NCBI GenBank assembly: GCA_001873845.1
Contig: MNZY01000172.1
Span: 1 to 5,904, forward strand
Direction: 5' to 3'
DNA length: 5,904 nt
Source of the DNA: Candidatus Altarchaeum sp. CG2_30_32_3053
GTDB taxonomy: Archaea; Altiarchaeota; Altiarchaeia; Altiarchaeales; Altiarchaeaceae
Shown: positions 1 through 5,424 of the stretch, piece after piece
How positions within the stretch are numbered: position 1 is the first letter of the stretch
Layout: each line of letters begins with the position of its first letter
Made by a program: the position numbers and the translations under genes
The notes under the pieces: generated by a model
What the model saw: only the letters and a program-made list of their open reading frames with translations
The model's database searches: none
Told to the model about the DNA's origin: nothing

Positions 1-315
1 CAACCGGTTCAAATGTGTGGAATGAAGGGTTTAGTAATTAATCCCTTGGGAGAAATAATCAGACTTCCAATTAAAAGTTCTTATAAAGAAGGATTTGATG
101 TTTTGGAATACTTTATTTCTACTCACGGAGCAAGAAAGGGAACAGTTGATACTGCCTTGCGGACCTCTATGGCCGGTTATTTGACTCGAAGATTAGTTGA
201 TGTTGCCCATGAGGTGATAATTTCTGAAGAAGATTGCGGTGATAAGCAAGGAATTGAAATTTTTAGAAAGGATGCTGACGAAATTGGCCAAAACTTCGTT
301 TTTAAAATTGCGTAA
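1..315 (+). pseudogene. rpoC: Bacterial RNA polymerase beta-prime subunit, internal fragment
   Basis: The reading frame is open from base 1 (Q-P-V-Q-M-C-G-M-K-G) and stops at TAA 313-315, so the 5' end lies outside the window. The peptide matches the most conserved part of bacterial beta-prime: GMKGLV, then EYFISTHGARKG, DTALRT, GYLTRRLVDV and EEDCG. This is the bridge-helix region of the catalytic centre. Bacterial RpoC continues for hundreds of residues beyond it, but here the frame ends about 20 residues after EEDCG, at F-K-I-A. No downstream frame obviously resumes the protein. Archaeal Rpo1 is clearly different in this region, so the piece is bacterial; its K-G-F-D-V-L-E and E-I-F-R-K-D wording reminds me of candidate-phyla-radiation bacteria (inference). 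All other identifiable housekeeping genes here are archaeal. It is therefore a transferred fragment or, more probably, an assembly chimera joining near 312. It should not be expressed as functional polymerase. Confidence 0.9.
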
Positions 316-357
316 ATCGTAAAATTTTACTATAACAAAACATAATTATTACCTTTA

Positions 358-369
358 TTTATTATATTA
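358..369 (+). promoter_or_regulatory. Probable TATA box of tyrS
   Basis: The A/T run ATTTATTATATT-like sequence lies about 17-28 bases before the tyrS ATG at 386. No Shine-Dalgarno sequence is present between it and the start (the spacer reads ACATATTACCTCTAAAA). This spacing suggests transcription begins at or very near the ATG, giving a leaderless message as in many archaea. The call rests on composition and spacing only, in a region that is AT-rich anyway. Confidence 0.4.
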
Positions 370-385
370 CATATTACCTCTAAAA

Positions 386-1336
386 ATGGATGCTGAAAAA
401 ATAGAAAATTTAAAAGAAAATTTAACTGAAATAATAACAGAAGACGAATTTGATAAATTAAAAGAGGGCAGCATTGTCTATTGTGGATACGAAACATCGG
501 GGCCATTTCATATAGGAACTATGACAACTGCCTTAAATTTGCTGAAATTTATGGCTGCCGGATTTAAGGTAAAAATTTTGCTCGCCGATGTTCATACGAA
601 ACTGAACCGCAAAGGAGATGCCCAGTTTATTGAAGAAATGGTGAATTACTGGAAAAAATGCTTCATTGCACTCGGATTAAAGGATGCGGACTTTGTCTGC
701 GGTTCTGATTTTCAGTTTAAAGAAGATTATATGAAAGATGTATTACGGCTGGGACTGGAAATTACAGTAGACCGGGCAAGGAGAAGTATGCAGGAAGTGG
801 CAAGAGACCTTGAAAACGCAAGGGTTTCACAGATGATTTATCCACTTATGCAGATTGCTGACATGAAGGCGCTGGATGTTGATGTTGCTTACGGCGGGTT
901 AGAACAAAGGAAGATTCACATGCTTGCACGGGAAATTTTGCCGGCAATTTATAAAAACATTGTATTTGTCCATAGTCCTTTAATCGTATCCTTGCTGGGA
1001 CCAGGTTCAAAGATGTCAAGCAGCAAGCCGGAAACAATGATAAAGATTGACGAAGAGCCGGAAGCAATAAAGAAAAAAATTTCATCCGCATACTGCCCAA
1101 TCTCAAACGAGGATAATCCAGTTTTACAAATCTGTAAATTCATAATATTTTCAAAAAAAAATAAATTTGCGGTAAAACGGCCTGAAAAATTTGGGGAGAA
1201 TATTGAATTTGACAATTACGGCGAATTAGAGGATGCGTTTATAAACAAAAAACTACATCCTGCCGACCTAAAGAATGCAACCGCTGAACACTTAACAGAA
1301 ATTTTAAATCCTGTAAGGGAGGAAATAAAAATTTAG
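386..1336 (+). CDS. tyrS: Tyrosyl-tRNA synthetase, archaeal type
   Basis: A class I aminoacyl-tRNA synthetase of 316 residues that charges tRNA-Tyr with tyrosine in the cytoplasm. The length is close to other archaeal TyrRSs (about 306-320), which lack the bacterial S4-like C-terminal domain. Visible motifs are Y32-C-G-Y-E-T-S-G at the tyrosine/ATP pocket, HIGT at 42-45 (HIGH signature), the RARRSM segment near 130-135, and IYPLMQIADM at 151-160 carrying the tyrosine-binding Tyr152, Gln156 and Asp159. GGLEQRKIHMLARE follows at 170-183, KMSSSK is at 209-214, and AYCP plus RPEKFG occur in the tRNA-binding half. The pocket pattern (Tyr32, Tyr/Gln/Asp near 152-159) separates it from the related TrpRS. 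The ATG at 386 matches the usual family N-terminus and needs no ribosome binding site if the transcript is leaderless. The protein ends with L-N-P-V-R-E-E-I as expected, so it looks complete. It stands alone, with about 70 bases upstream and 400 downstream before the next gene. Confidence 0.96.
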   Translation: MDAEKIENLKENLTEIITEDEFDKLKEGSIVYCGYETSGPFHIGTMTTALNLLKFMAAGFKVKILLADVHTKLNRKGDAQFIEEMVNYWKKCFIALGLKDADFVCGSDFQFKEDYMKDVLRLGLEITVDRARRSMQEVARDLENARVSQMIYPLMQIADMKALDVDVAYGGLEQRKIHMLAREILPAIYKNIVFVHSPLIVSLLGPGSKMSSSKPETMIKIDEEPEAIKKKISSAYCPISNEDNPVLQICKFIIFSKKNKFAVKRPEKFGENIEFDNYGELEDAFINKKLHPADLKNATAEHLTEILNPVREEIKI

Positions 1337-1376
1337 AATTGTCAAATTTGATTTTACCTGGTTTATAAATTTAAGT

Positions 1377-1403
1377 CTATAATTTTAATTATAGCGAATT
1401 CGC
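1377..1403. repeat. Two abutting palindromes after tyrS
   Basis: Bases 1377-1394 form a perfect inverted repeat (CTATAATT, TT, AATTATAG). It overlaps by one base a second perfect palindrome, GCGAATTCGC, at 1394-1403. They lie about 40 bases after the tyrS stop, at the point where the AT-rich spacer turns into a GC-richer block (about half G+C from 1394 to 1440). They could be a transcription terminator hairpin, a regulator site or the edge of a dispersed repeat; the sequence alone does not decide. Confidence 0.5.
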
Positions 1404-1628
1404 TAACTTCATACACTTCGTTACGCCCACCGTGTCCGTGTATTTCAAAACAGGAGATAATTTTATTATAAGGTAAATGCCGGCGTTTGTGAGGACCGCG
1501 GCTGGAAAATTTACACCAAAGAAACACATGAAGAGATTCAAAAAATCAGAGAAAAAATGAATAACAAAATTCCGGAATTGAAGCAAATCAGGTACATTCA
1601 TACATATCCTGTCGCAGAAGGTGTTTGA
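1396..1628 (+). pseudogene. Coding relic with no start codon (unrecognised)
   Basis: From 1470 to the TGA at 1626-1628 one frame reads like real protein for 52 codons (K-V-N-A-G-V-C-E-D-R-G-W-K-I-Y-T-K-E, then E-E-I-Q-K-I-R-E-K-M, ending Y-I-H-T-Y-P-V-A-E-G-V). It has no ATG, GTG or TTG near its beginning, and an in-frame stop at 1458-1460. The neighbouring frame upstream (about 1396-1469) also looks protein-like (V-Y-F-K-T-G-D-N-F-I-I). It would join the downstream frame if one base were restored near 1469. I therefore read this as a gene tail with a one-base deletion and lost start. I do not recognise the family, so no function is proposed. An unusual non-AUG start or a sequencing error remains possible. 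It is tentative but fills most of the 400-base gap between tyrS and rpoL. Confidence 0.35.
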
Positions 1629-1698
1629 TTGAAATTTTATACGAAATAAGAAAGTAAATAAGATCTAAACAATAAATTTAACTCCAAAATTTAATTAA

Positions 1699-1738
1699 TA
1701 ACAACATAATTATAACAACATAATTATAACAACATAAC
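1699..1738 (+). repeat. Triple 14-base tandem repeat before the rpoL-like gene
   Basis: The unit TAACAACATAATTA occurs at 1699-1712 and 1713-1726 exactly, and its first 11 bases plus C at 1727-1738. The array ends 6 bases before the rpoL ATG at 1745 and spans the whole expected promoter region. The TAATTATA stretches inside it are the best TATA-box candidates, about 19-27 bases before the start. A related string (TAACAAAACATAATTA) sits upstream of tyrS at 332-347, so the unit might be a shared regulatory motif rather than random slippage. Both readings are open. Confidence 0.7.
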
Positions 1739-1744
1739 AATAAA

Positions 1745-2230
1745 ATGGATAACACAGCAGATAACACAGCAGATAAAAAAGAGGGCTTTAAATTAATTCA
1801 GAAGACTGATAAAGACATAGAAATTGAGGTCATGGTTGTAAAAGAAATTCCCAACCTGATCAGAAAAAAACTGATAGAGAAAAAGATTGACGCTTATGTC
1901 TATGCGCCTCATCCGCTGCTAAACGGTCCACGGATACACATTCACTCATCAAACCCAGTAGATGACCTTATTTCAGCAGGTAGGGATGTTGAGGCCGACT
2001 TAAATGAATTTAAGGAATTGTTCGATAAAGAATTCAAAAAGGTAAAAAAAGAAGACAAGGAAGAAAACGAAAAAAATGTCCTGAACCCAAAGAAACCGGA
2101 AAAGGCCGCTGAAGAATCTAAATCAGTGGGTGAAAAATCGGAGAAAGAAGGAAATACAGAAGAAAAAGAAGGAAACAAAATAAAAAAAAAGGGACGAGGA
2201 CGGCCAAGAAAAGAACAAACCAATGTCTGA
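1745..2230 (+). CDS. rpoL: RNA polymerase subunit L (Rpo11)-like, with AT-hook tail
   Basis: A 161-residue protein in two parts. Residues about 15-99 resemble archaeal Rpo11/RpoL (eukaryotic Rpb11, bacterial alpha-NTD fold), which pairs with Rpo3 to nucleate the polymerase assembly platform. The match rests on N-L-I-R-K-K-L-I-E at 37-45, the diagnostic A-Y-V-Y-A-P-H-P-L-L-N-G-P at 50-62, then I-H-I-H and a final amphipathic helix (E-F-K-E-L-F-D-K-E-F). The usual H-T-L-x-N before the first helix is degenerate here (K-E-I-P-N). Archaeal RpoL is normally about 90-100 residues. This one continues with about 60 Lys/Glu-rich, probably disordered residues ending in K-K-G-R-G-R-P-R-K (148-156), a good AT-hook core (RGRP) that binds the minor groove of A/T-rich DNA. 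The N-terminus starts with a duplicated D-N-T-A from a 12-base tandem repeat at 1748-1771. The gene is followed after 17 bases by tRNA-Ile. Subunit identity is likely; the role of the tail is inference. Confidence 0.75.
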   Translation: MDNTADNTADKKEGFKLIQKTDKDIEIEVMVVKEIPNLIRKKLIEKKIDAYVYAPHPLLNGPRIHIHSSNPVDDLISAGRDVEADLNEFKELFDKEFKKVKKEDKEENEKNVLNPKKPEKAAEESKSVGEKSEKEGNTEEKEGNKIKKKGRGRPRKEQTNV

Positions 2231-2247
2231 AATTTGTAAATTTTTAA

Positions 2248-2322
2248 GGGCTTGTAGCTCAGATTGGTTAGAGCGCACGACTGATAATCGTGAGGCCTGG
2301 TGTTCAAATCACCACAGGCCCG
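2248..2322 (+). tRNA. tRNA-Ile (anticodon GAU)
   Basis: A full cloverleaf can be drawn. The acceptor stem is 2248-2254 with 2315-2321 (one G-U pair). The D arm is 2257-2274, with GG in the loop. The anticodon stem is 2276-2280/2288-2292, enclosing loop CTGATAA with GAT at 2283-2285. The variable loop is 2293-2297, and the T arm is 2298-2314 with loop TTCAAAT. G15 and C48 can form the Levitt pair. There is no intron and CCA is not encoded, as is common in archaea. The discriminator base at 2322 is G, whereas tRNA-Ile almost always carries A73, an identity element for IleRS. The gene follows rpoL by 17 bases and may be processed from the same transcript. Structure and isotype are secure; aminoacylation with G73 is uncertain. 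Confidence 0.95.
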
Positions 2323-2347
2323 TTTATTTTAAATTTTAAATTTTTTT
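2323..2347 (+). terminator. T-rich terminator after tRNA-Ile
   Basis: Directly after the tRNA come TTTATTTT, AAATTTTAAA and a run of seven T at 2341-2347. Archaeal RNA polymerase terminates on T-rich non-template tracts, so this is a plausible end for the rpoL-tRNA unit. Confidence 0.5.
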
Positions 2348-2360
2348 GAACTTCTGGAAA

Positions 2361-2386
2361 AATTTTAATTATGAATTTTAATTATG
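2361..2386 (+). repeat. 13-base tandem repeat in the protease promoter region
   Basis: AATTTTAATTATG occurs twice head to tail (2361-2373, 2374-2386), ending 16 bases before the protease ATG at 2403. The TTTAATTA inside the second copy sits about where a TATA box is expected for a leaderless transcript. The same 12-base core AATTTTAATTAT also occurs at 1381-1392, in the palindrome after tyrS. Confidence 0.6.
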
Positions 2387-2402
2387 AAATTACCATCATC
2401 AA

Positions 2403-3497
2403 ATGAAATCGTCAGTAAAAATTTTTGAAATTTTCGGAATTTCTGTAAAATTACATATATCGTTTTTAATATTCATGTTGTTTCTGTTTATGCTTTTTGT
2501 GTTTCTCAACGGACTCATAGCGGGAATTGTATCTGTTTTCCTGTTTTTTATTTTGTTTTCTATTGTTTTGCTTCATGAACTCTCACACTCTCTCGTTGCC
2601 ATTGAATTCGGATTTAAAGTCAGAAGTATAACCCTTCTTCCGTTGGGCGGAGCAGCAGATATTGAAATGGATGAAAATCCCAAAGCAGAACTTCTGATGG
2701 CTTTTGCAGGGCCTTTATTTAACATTTTATTTGCATGGATTTGTCTTATTTTGCTTATGTTTTTAACCCCGAACTGGAATCATTACCTTAACATTTTTGC
2801 ATCAAACTTTTTGCTTGACGGCTTTGGATTTTTGGGCTGGCTGATATGGATAAATTTTATGCTTGCTGCATTTAATCTTCTTCCCGCATTTCCGATGGAC
2901 GGCGGAAGGATTTTAAGGGCATTCCTTGCGTTATTTATGAATTATCTCAAAGCAACAAAAATTTCATTAACTATTGCAAAAATTTTATTCTCACTGATGA
3001 TGCTGGCCGGATTATTTCTGACGCTTAAAGGATACGGGATGAACGGTATGCTGCTGGTGTTTATAGCGATGTTTCTCTTTGTTGTCGGAGAAGGCGAAGT
3101 CCGATGGACAGAAGCAAGGGAAAAATTTAAAGGGATGAAAAACAGGGATATAGCAGTTCAATTACAGGAAATTGACGGAAATTTAACCATTAATGATGCG
3201 ATAAATTTAAGTTCCTTTGCCTATTCTCACCCTTTATTTTTTGTTGTTACAATGAACGGAAAAACTGAAGGGGTAATCAAAATAAATGAAATAATGAACA
3301 AAATTTCAACCGGTAAAATTTCATATAACTCATTTGTCTATGAAGTAATAAATAAAAATGTTGCATTTGTTGAAGCAGATGATTTGGTAACAAAATCGTT
3401 TGGAAAAATTTTATCAGCAGATTTATGCATCGTCAGAGAGAACGGAATTGTAATCGGATATGTAACACGAGATATGATAAGCCCACATATTTATTAA
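2403..3497 (+). CDS. Site-2-type membrane metalloprotease (M50) with CBS-like tail
   Basis: A 364-residue intramembrane zinc protease of the S2P/M50 family, which cleaves transmembrane segments of substrates, often to release membrane-held regulators. About six membrane spans are visible: roughly 17-37, 38-68, 97-121, 143-170, 187-207 and 213-229. The zinc motif H58-E-L-S-H62 lies in the second span. The third zinc ligand is Asp166 in N-L-L-P-A-F-P-M-D-G-G-R-I (158-170). The G-G-A-A-D and F-A-G-P-L-F-N segments also match the family. Residues about 246-364 are soluble and read like a divergent pair of CBS modules (I-V-I-G-Y-V-T-R-D-M near the end), a common arrangement in archaeal and bacterial S2P homologues, where they may sense nucleotides. 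All catalytic residues are present. The ATG at 2403 gives the short N-terminal lead typical of the family. No substrate candidate lies next to it. Confidence 0.9.
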   Translation: MKSSVKIFEIFGISVKLHISFLIFMLFLFMLFVFLNGLIAGIVSVFLFFILFSIVLLHELSHSLVAIEFGFKVRSITLLPLGGAADIEMDENPKAELLMAFAGPLFNILFAWICLILLMFLTPNWNHYLNIFASNFLLDGFGFLGWLIWINFMLAAFNLLPAFPMDGGRILRAFLALFMNYLKATKISLTIAKILFSLMMLAGLFLTLKGYGMNGMLLVFIAMFLFVVGEGEVRWTEAREKFKGMKNRDIAVQLQEIDGNLTINDAINLSSFAYSHPLFFVVTMNGKTEGVIKINEIMNKISTGKISYNSFVYEVINKNVAFVEADDLVTKSFGKILSADLCIVRENGIVIGYVTRDMISPHIY

Positions 3498-3598
3498 GAA
3501 GGATAATGTTTTATATGGAGGCGTTTTCAATATTTTCAAATTTTAATTTTTATTTCCTTGTGCATAATTAGTGTCCATCCATAAACTTATAATTTTAC

Positions 3599-3647
3599 TG
3601 AAAATCTGTAAGATTTTCAATCTTTAAAAATCTGTAAGATTTTTAAA
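3599..3647. repeat. Two tandem hairpins with the same GTA loop
   Basis: Hairpin one pairs 3599-3607 with 3611-3619 (TGAAAATCT, loop GTA). Hairpin two pairs 3623-3633 with 3637-3647 (TTTAAAAATCT, loop GTA). They share AAAATCTGTAAGATTTT and lie inside the MITE-like element. A third, weaker hairpin follows at 3672-3696 (TTGAAAAAA against TTTTTTCAA). Confidence 0.75.
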
Positions 3648-3697
3648 TTGTTAAAAACACAAAAATTTACCTTGAAAAAATTAAATTTTTTTTCAAA

Positions 3698-3709
3698 TTT
3701 TTATATTTT
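3698..3709 (+). promoter_or_regulatory. Probable TATA box of the DNA ligase gene
   Basis: TTTATATT at about 3700-3707, flanked by T, lies 29-36 bases before the ligase ATG at 3736. This is the best archaeal TATA match in the gap and predicts a transcription start only a few bases before the ATG. It falls inside the right end of the 163-base inverted-repeat element. No Shine-Dalgarno sequence precedes the ATG (context AATCAAAAATGG). Confidence 0.45.
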
Positions 3710-3735
3710 GTGGACGAACACTAATTAAATCAAAA

Positions 3736-5424
3736 ATGGATTTCATAAAAATAGCTGAAATTTTTGACAAAATAGATAAGGAAGGCATTACAGGAAGGAT
3801 TGAACTGACAAAGATTGTTGCTAAATTTATTGCCGGTGTTTCGGATGAAGTCCTGCAAATCATATTGTTATTTTTTCAGGGAAAGACATTTCCTATATGG
3901 AGCAATAAAGAGCTTGGAATTGCAGAAAATCTGGTTGTAAAGGCATTATCAAAGACAACCGGGTGGAAAGAGGAAAAAATTAAGGCTCAAATCAGGGAAG
4001 AAGGTGACCTGGGAAATGTTGGGGGTAAAATTTTAAGCGGAAGAATTCAGCACTCTTTATTTTCATCCGAAATGGAAAATTTAACCGTAAAAGAAGTGAG
4101 CGATAGTTTTCAAAAAATTTCAGAATGCTCGGGCGGGGGTTCGCAGGAGAAAAAAATGCAGTTAATAGGTCAGATTTTATCCAAAGCAACAGAAACAGAG
4201 GCAAAATTTTTTGTCAGATTACTGCTCGGTGAAATGCGGGTGGGAATCGGAGAAGGCGTAATCAGGGATGCAATTGCAATTGCTTATAATGTTGAACCAA
4301 AGTTAGTTGAGCGCGGCTATTACCTGATTTCAGATATAGGAAAAGTAGCAGGAATTGCTAAGGCGAACGGAAATAACGGACTTGAAAATATTGTGCTTGA
4401 AATCGGTATTCCGGTCCGTGTTATGCTCGCACAAAAAGTAAATGGTGTCAGGGATGCAATTGATGAATTCGGAAAATGTGCTTTTGAGGTAAAATATGAC
4501 GGAATGAGAATACAAATTCAGAAAAATAAAGCCCATATTTATTTATTCACAAGGCGACTTGAAAATGTTACGACCCAGTTTCCTGAAATAGTCAGAGCGG
4601 TTAAAGAAAATGTCCAGGCAGACAAAGTAATTATGGAAGGTGAAACAGTGGCAATACACGGCACAAACAAAGGAAACGAAGAAGAAAGAAGAAGGCCAAG
4701 GGTCTTTCAGGAATTATCCAGAAGAATAAAGAGAAAATACGATATTGATGAAATTGTAGGTAAAATTCCTGTTGAAATAAATTTATTTGATATCCTTTAT
4801 CTGAACGGAAAACCGCTGATGAATGAAAAATTTGAAAACAGGAGAAAAATTTTGGAAAATACTGTAAAAACAACCGAGGCATTTCGTCTGGCGGAACAAA
4901 CAATTACAGACAGCATTGAGGATGCGGAGAAATTTTATAATTATGCCCTAAAGTCAGGTCATGAAGGTGTTATGGCAAAAAAACTGGATGCTGCCTATCA
5001 GGCGGGTTCAAGGGCAGGATATATGTATAAGATTAAGCCGATTATGGAAACCCTGGATGTTGTCATTGTCGGGGGGACATGGGGGGAAGGGAGAAGGGCG
5101 CAATGGCTGGCATCGTTTTTACTAGCAATTAGGGACCCGGTAAGCAATAAATTTTTAACAATCGGCAGGCTTGGGACGGGATTCACAGATGAACAATTCA
5201 AAGAGATGACTGAAATTTTAAAGGAATTAATTATAAGAGAGGAAGGAAAAGAGGTTGAAATTAAGCCGAATGTTGTTGTTGAAGTTGCTTATGAGGAAAT
5301 CCAGAAATCACCTTCATACACGAGCGGATATGCTTTAAGATTTCCGAGATTGGTGAGATTTAGGGATGATAAATCACATGAGGAGTCAGATACGGTTGAG
5401 AGGGTTGAGGAATTAAGCAGATGA
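3736..5424 (+). CDS. lig: ATP-dependent DNA ligase, archaeal type
   Basis: A 562-residue ligase, the usual length for archaeal replicative/repair DNA ligases (about 550-610), which seals nicks in DNA using ATP. The N-terminal DNA-binding domain (about 1-220) shows family phrases such as LGIAENLVVKALS, GSQEKK, LLLGEMRVGIGEG and YYLISDIG. The adenylation domain carries motif I K253-Y-D-G-M-R, whose Lys253 takes AMP. The F-T-R-R-L-E-N-V-T segment is at 271-279 and E301-G-E motif III follows. N-L-F-D-I-L-Y (motif IIIa) is at 349-355, E-G-V-M-A-K motif IV at 410-415, and Y-K-I-K-P motif V at 431-435. The C-terminal OB-fold domain includes G-R-L-G-T-G and R-F-P-R-L-V-R-F-R-D-D-K (535-546), covering motif VI. 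Between motifs III and IIIa there is a short charged insertion (N-K-G-N-E-E-E-R-R-R). The ATG at 3736 fits the family N-terminus. It ends 16 bases from the convergent radical SAM remnant and looks intact. Confidence 0.96.
   Translation: MDFIKIAEIFDKIDKEGITGRIELTKIVAKFIAGVSDEVLQIILLFFQGKTFPIWSNKELGIAENLVVKALSKTTGWKEEKIKAQIREEGDLGNVGGKILSGRIQHSLFSSEMENLTVKEVSDSFQKISECSGGGSQEKKMQLIGQILSKATETEAKFFVRLLLGEMRVGIGEGVIRDAIAIAYNVEPKLVERGYYLISDIGKVAGIAKANGNNGLENIVLEIGIPVRVMLAQKVNGVRDAIDEFGKCAFEVKYDGMRIQIQKNKAHIYLFTRRLENVTTQFPEIVRAVKENVQADKVIMEGETVAIHGTNKGNEEERRRPRVFQELSRRIKRKYDIDEIVGKIPVEINLFDILYLNGKPLMNEKFENRRKILENTVKTTEAFRLAEQTITDSIEDAEKFYNYALKSGHEGVMAKKLDAAYQAGSRAGYMYKIKPIMETLDVVIVGGTWGEGRRAQWLASFLLAIRDPVSNKFLTIGRLGTGFTDEQFKEMTEILKELIIREEGKEVEIKPNVVVEVAYEEIQKSPSYTSGYALRFPRLVRFRDDKSHEESDTVERVEELSR

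Larger units (their letters stand above)
3565..3727. mobile_element. MITE-like element with 21-base terminal inverted repeats
   Basis: The left end (3565-3585, TAATTAGTGTCCATCC then ATAAA) and the reverse complement of the right end (3707-3727) agree at 18 of 21 positions. They enclose a 163-base non-coding segment, typical in size for a non-autonomous miniature inverted-repeat element. A TA at the outer edge of both repeats would fit TA-targeted transposition, but this is not proof of a target duplication because the flanks are AT-rich. The interior carries three hairpins. The right end stops 8 bases before the ligase ATG, so the element contains the ligase promoter region. No transposase in the window can be linked to it. 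The inverted repeats are observed directly; the mobile nature is inferred. Confidence 0.6.

Noticed and set aside
319..330. Perfect 12-base palindrome GTAAAATTTTAC after the rpoC fragment
   Set aside because: Short A/T palindromes of this kind are abundant in the window; without a second copy or context I do not call it a site.
949..1215. Minus-strand frames inside tyrS and inside the ligase gene
   Set aside because: They lie opposite intact genes with full motifs and show no pattern of their own.
1477..1560. Short plus-strand frame starting ATG 1477 (27 codons, Lys-rich)
   Set aside because: It is out of phase with the coding-like relic and is explained by the same bases read one step over; no promoter or homologue is evident.
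1389..1601. 70-codon minus-strand frame in the tyrS-rpoL gap
   Set aside because: Its peptide lacks any recognisable pattern and it overlaps the plus-strand relic, whose wording is more protein-like.
1942..2307. 121-codon minus-strand frame opposite the rpoL tail
   Set aside because: The Phe/Ser-rich product is the mirror of the Lys/Glu-rich tail, and it would run through the tRNA gene.
2384..2428. Possible 14-codon upstream frame overlapping the protease start
   Set aside because: Short, out of frame, and probably upstream of or at the transcription start if the message is leaderless.
3507..3572. 21-codon frame after the protease gene (starts M-F-Y-M-E-A-F)
   Set aside because: Phe/Asn-rich as expected from AT-rich DNA, no promoter seen, and it runs into the inverted-repeat element.
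3565..3727. CRISPR-like array reading of the repeats in the ligase upstream region
   Set aside because: The repeated cores are hairpins a few bases apart, not direct repeats separated by unique spacers of regular size, and no cas genes are present.
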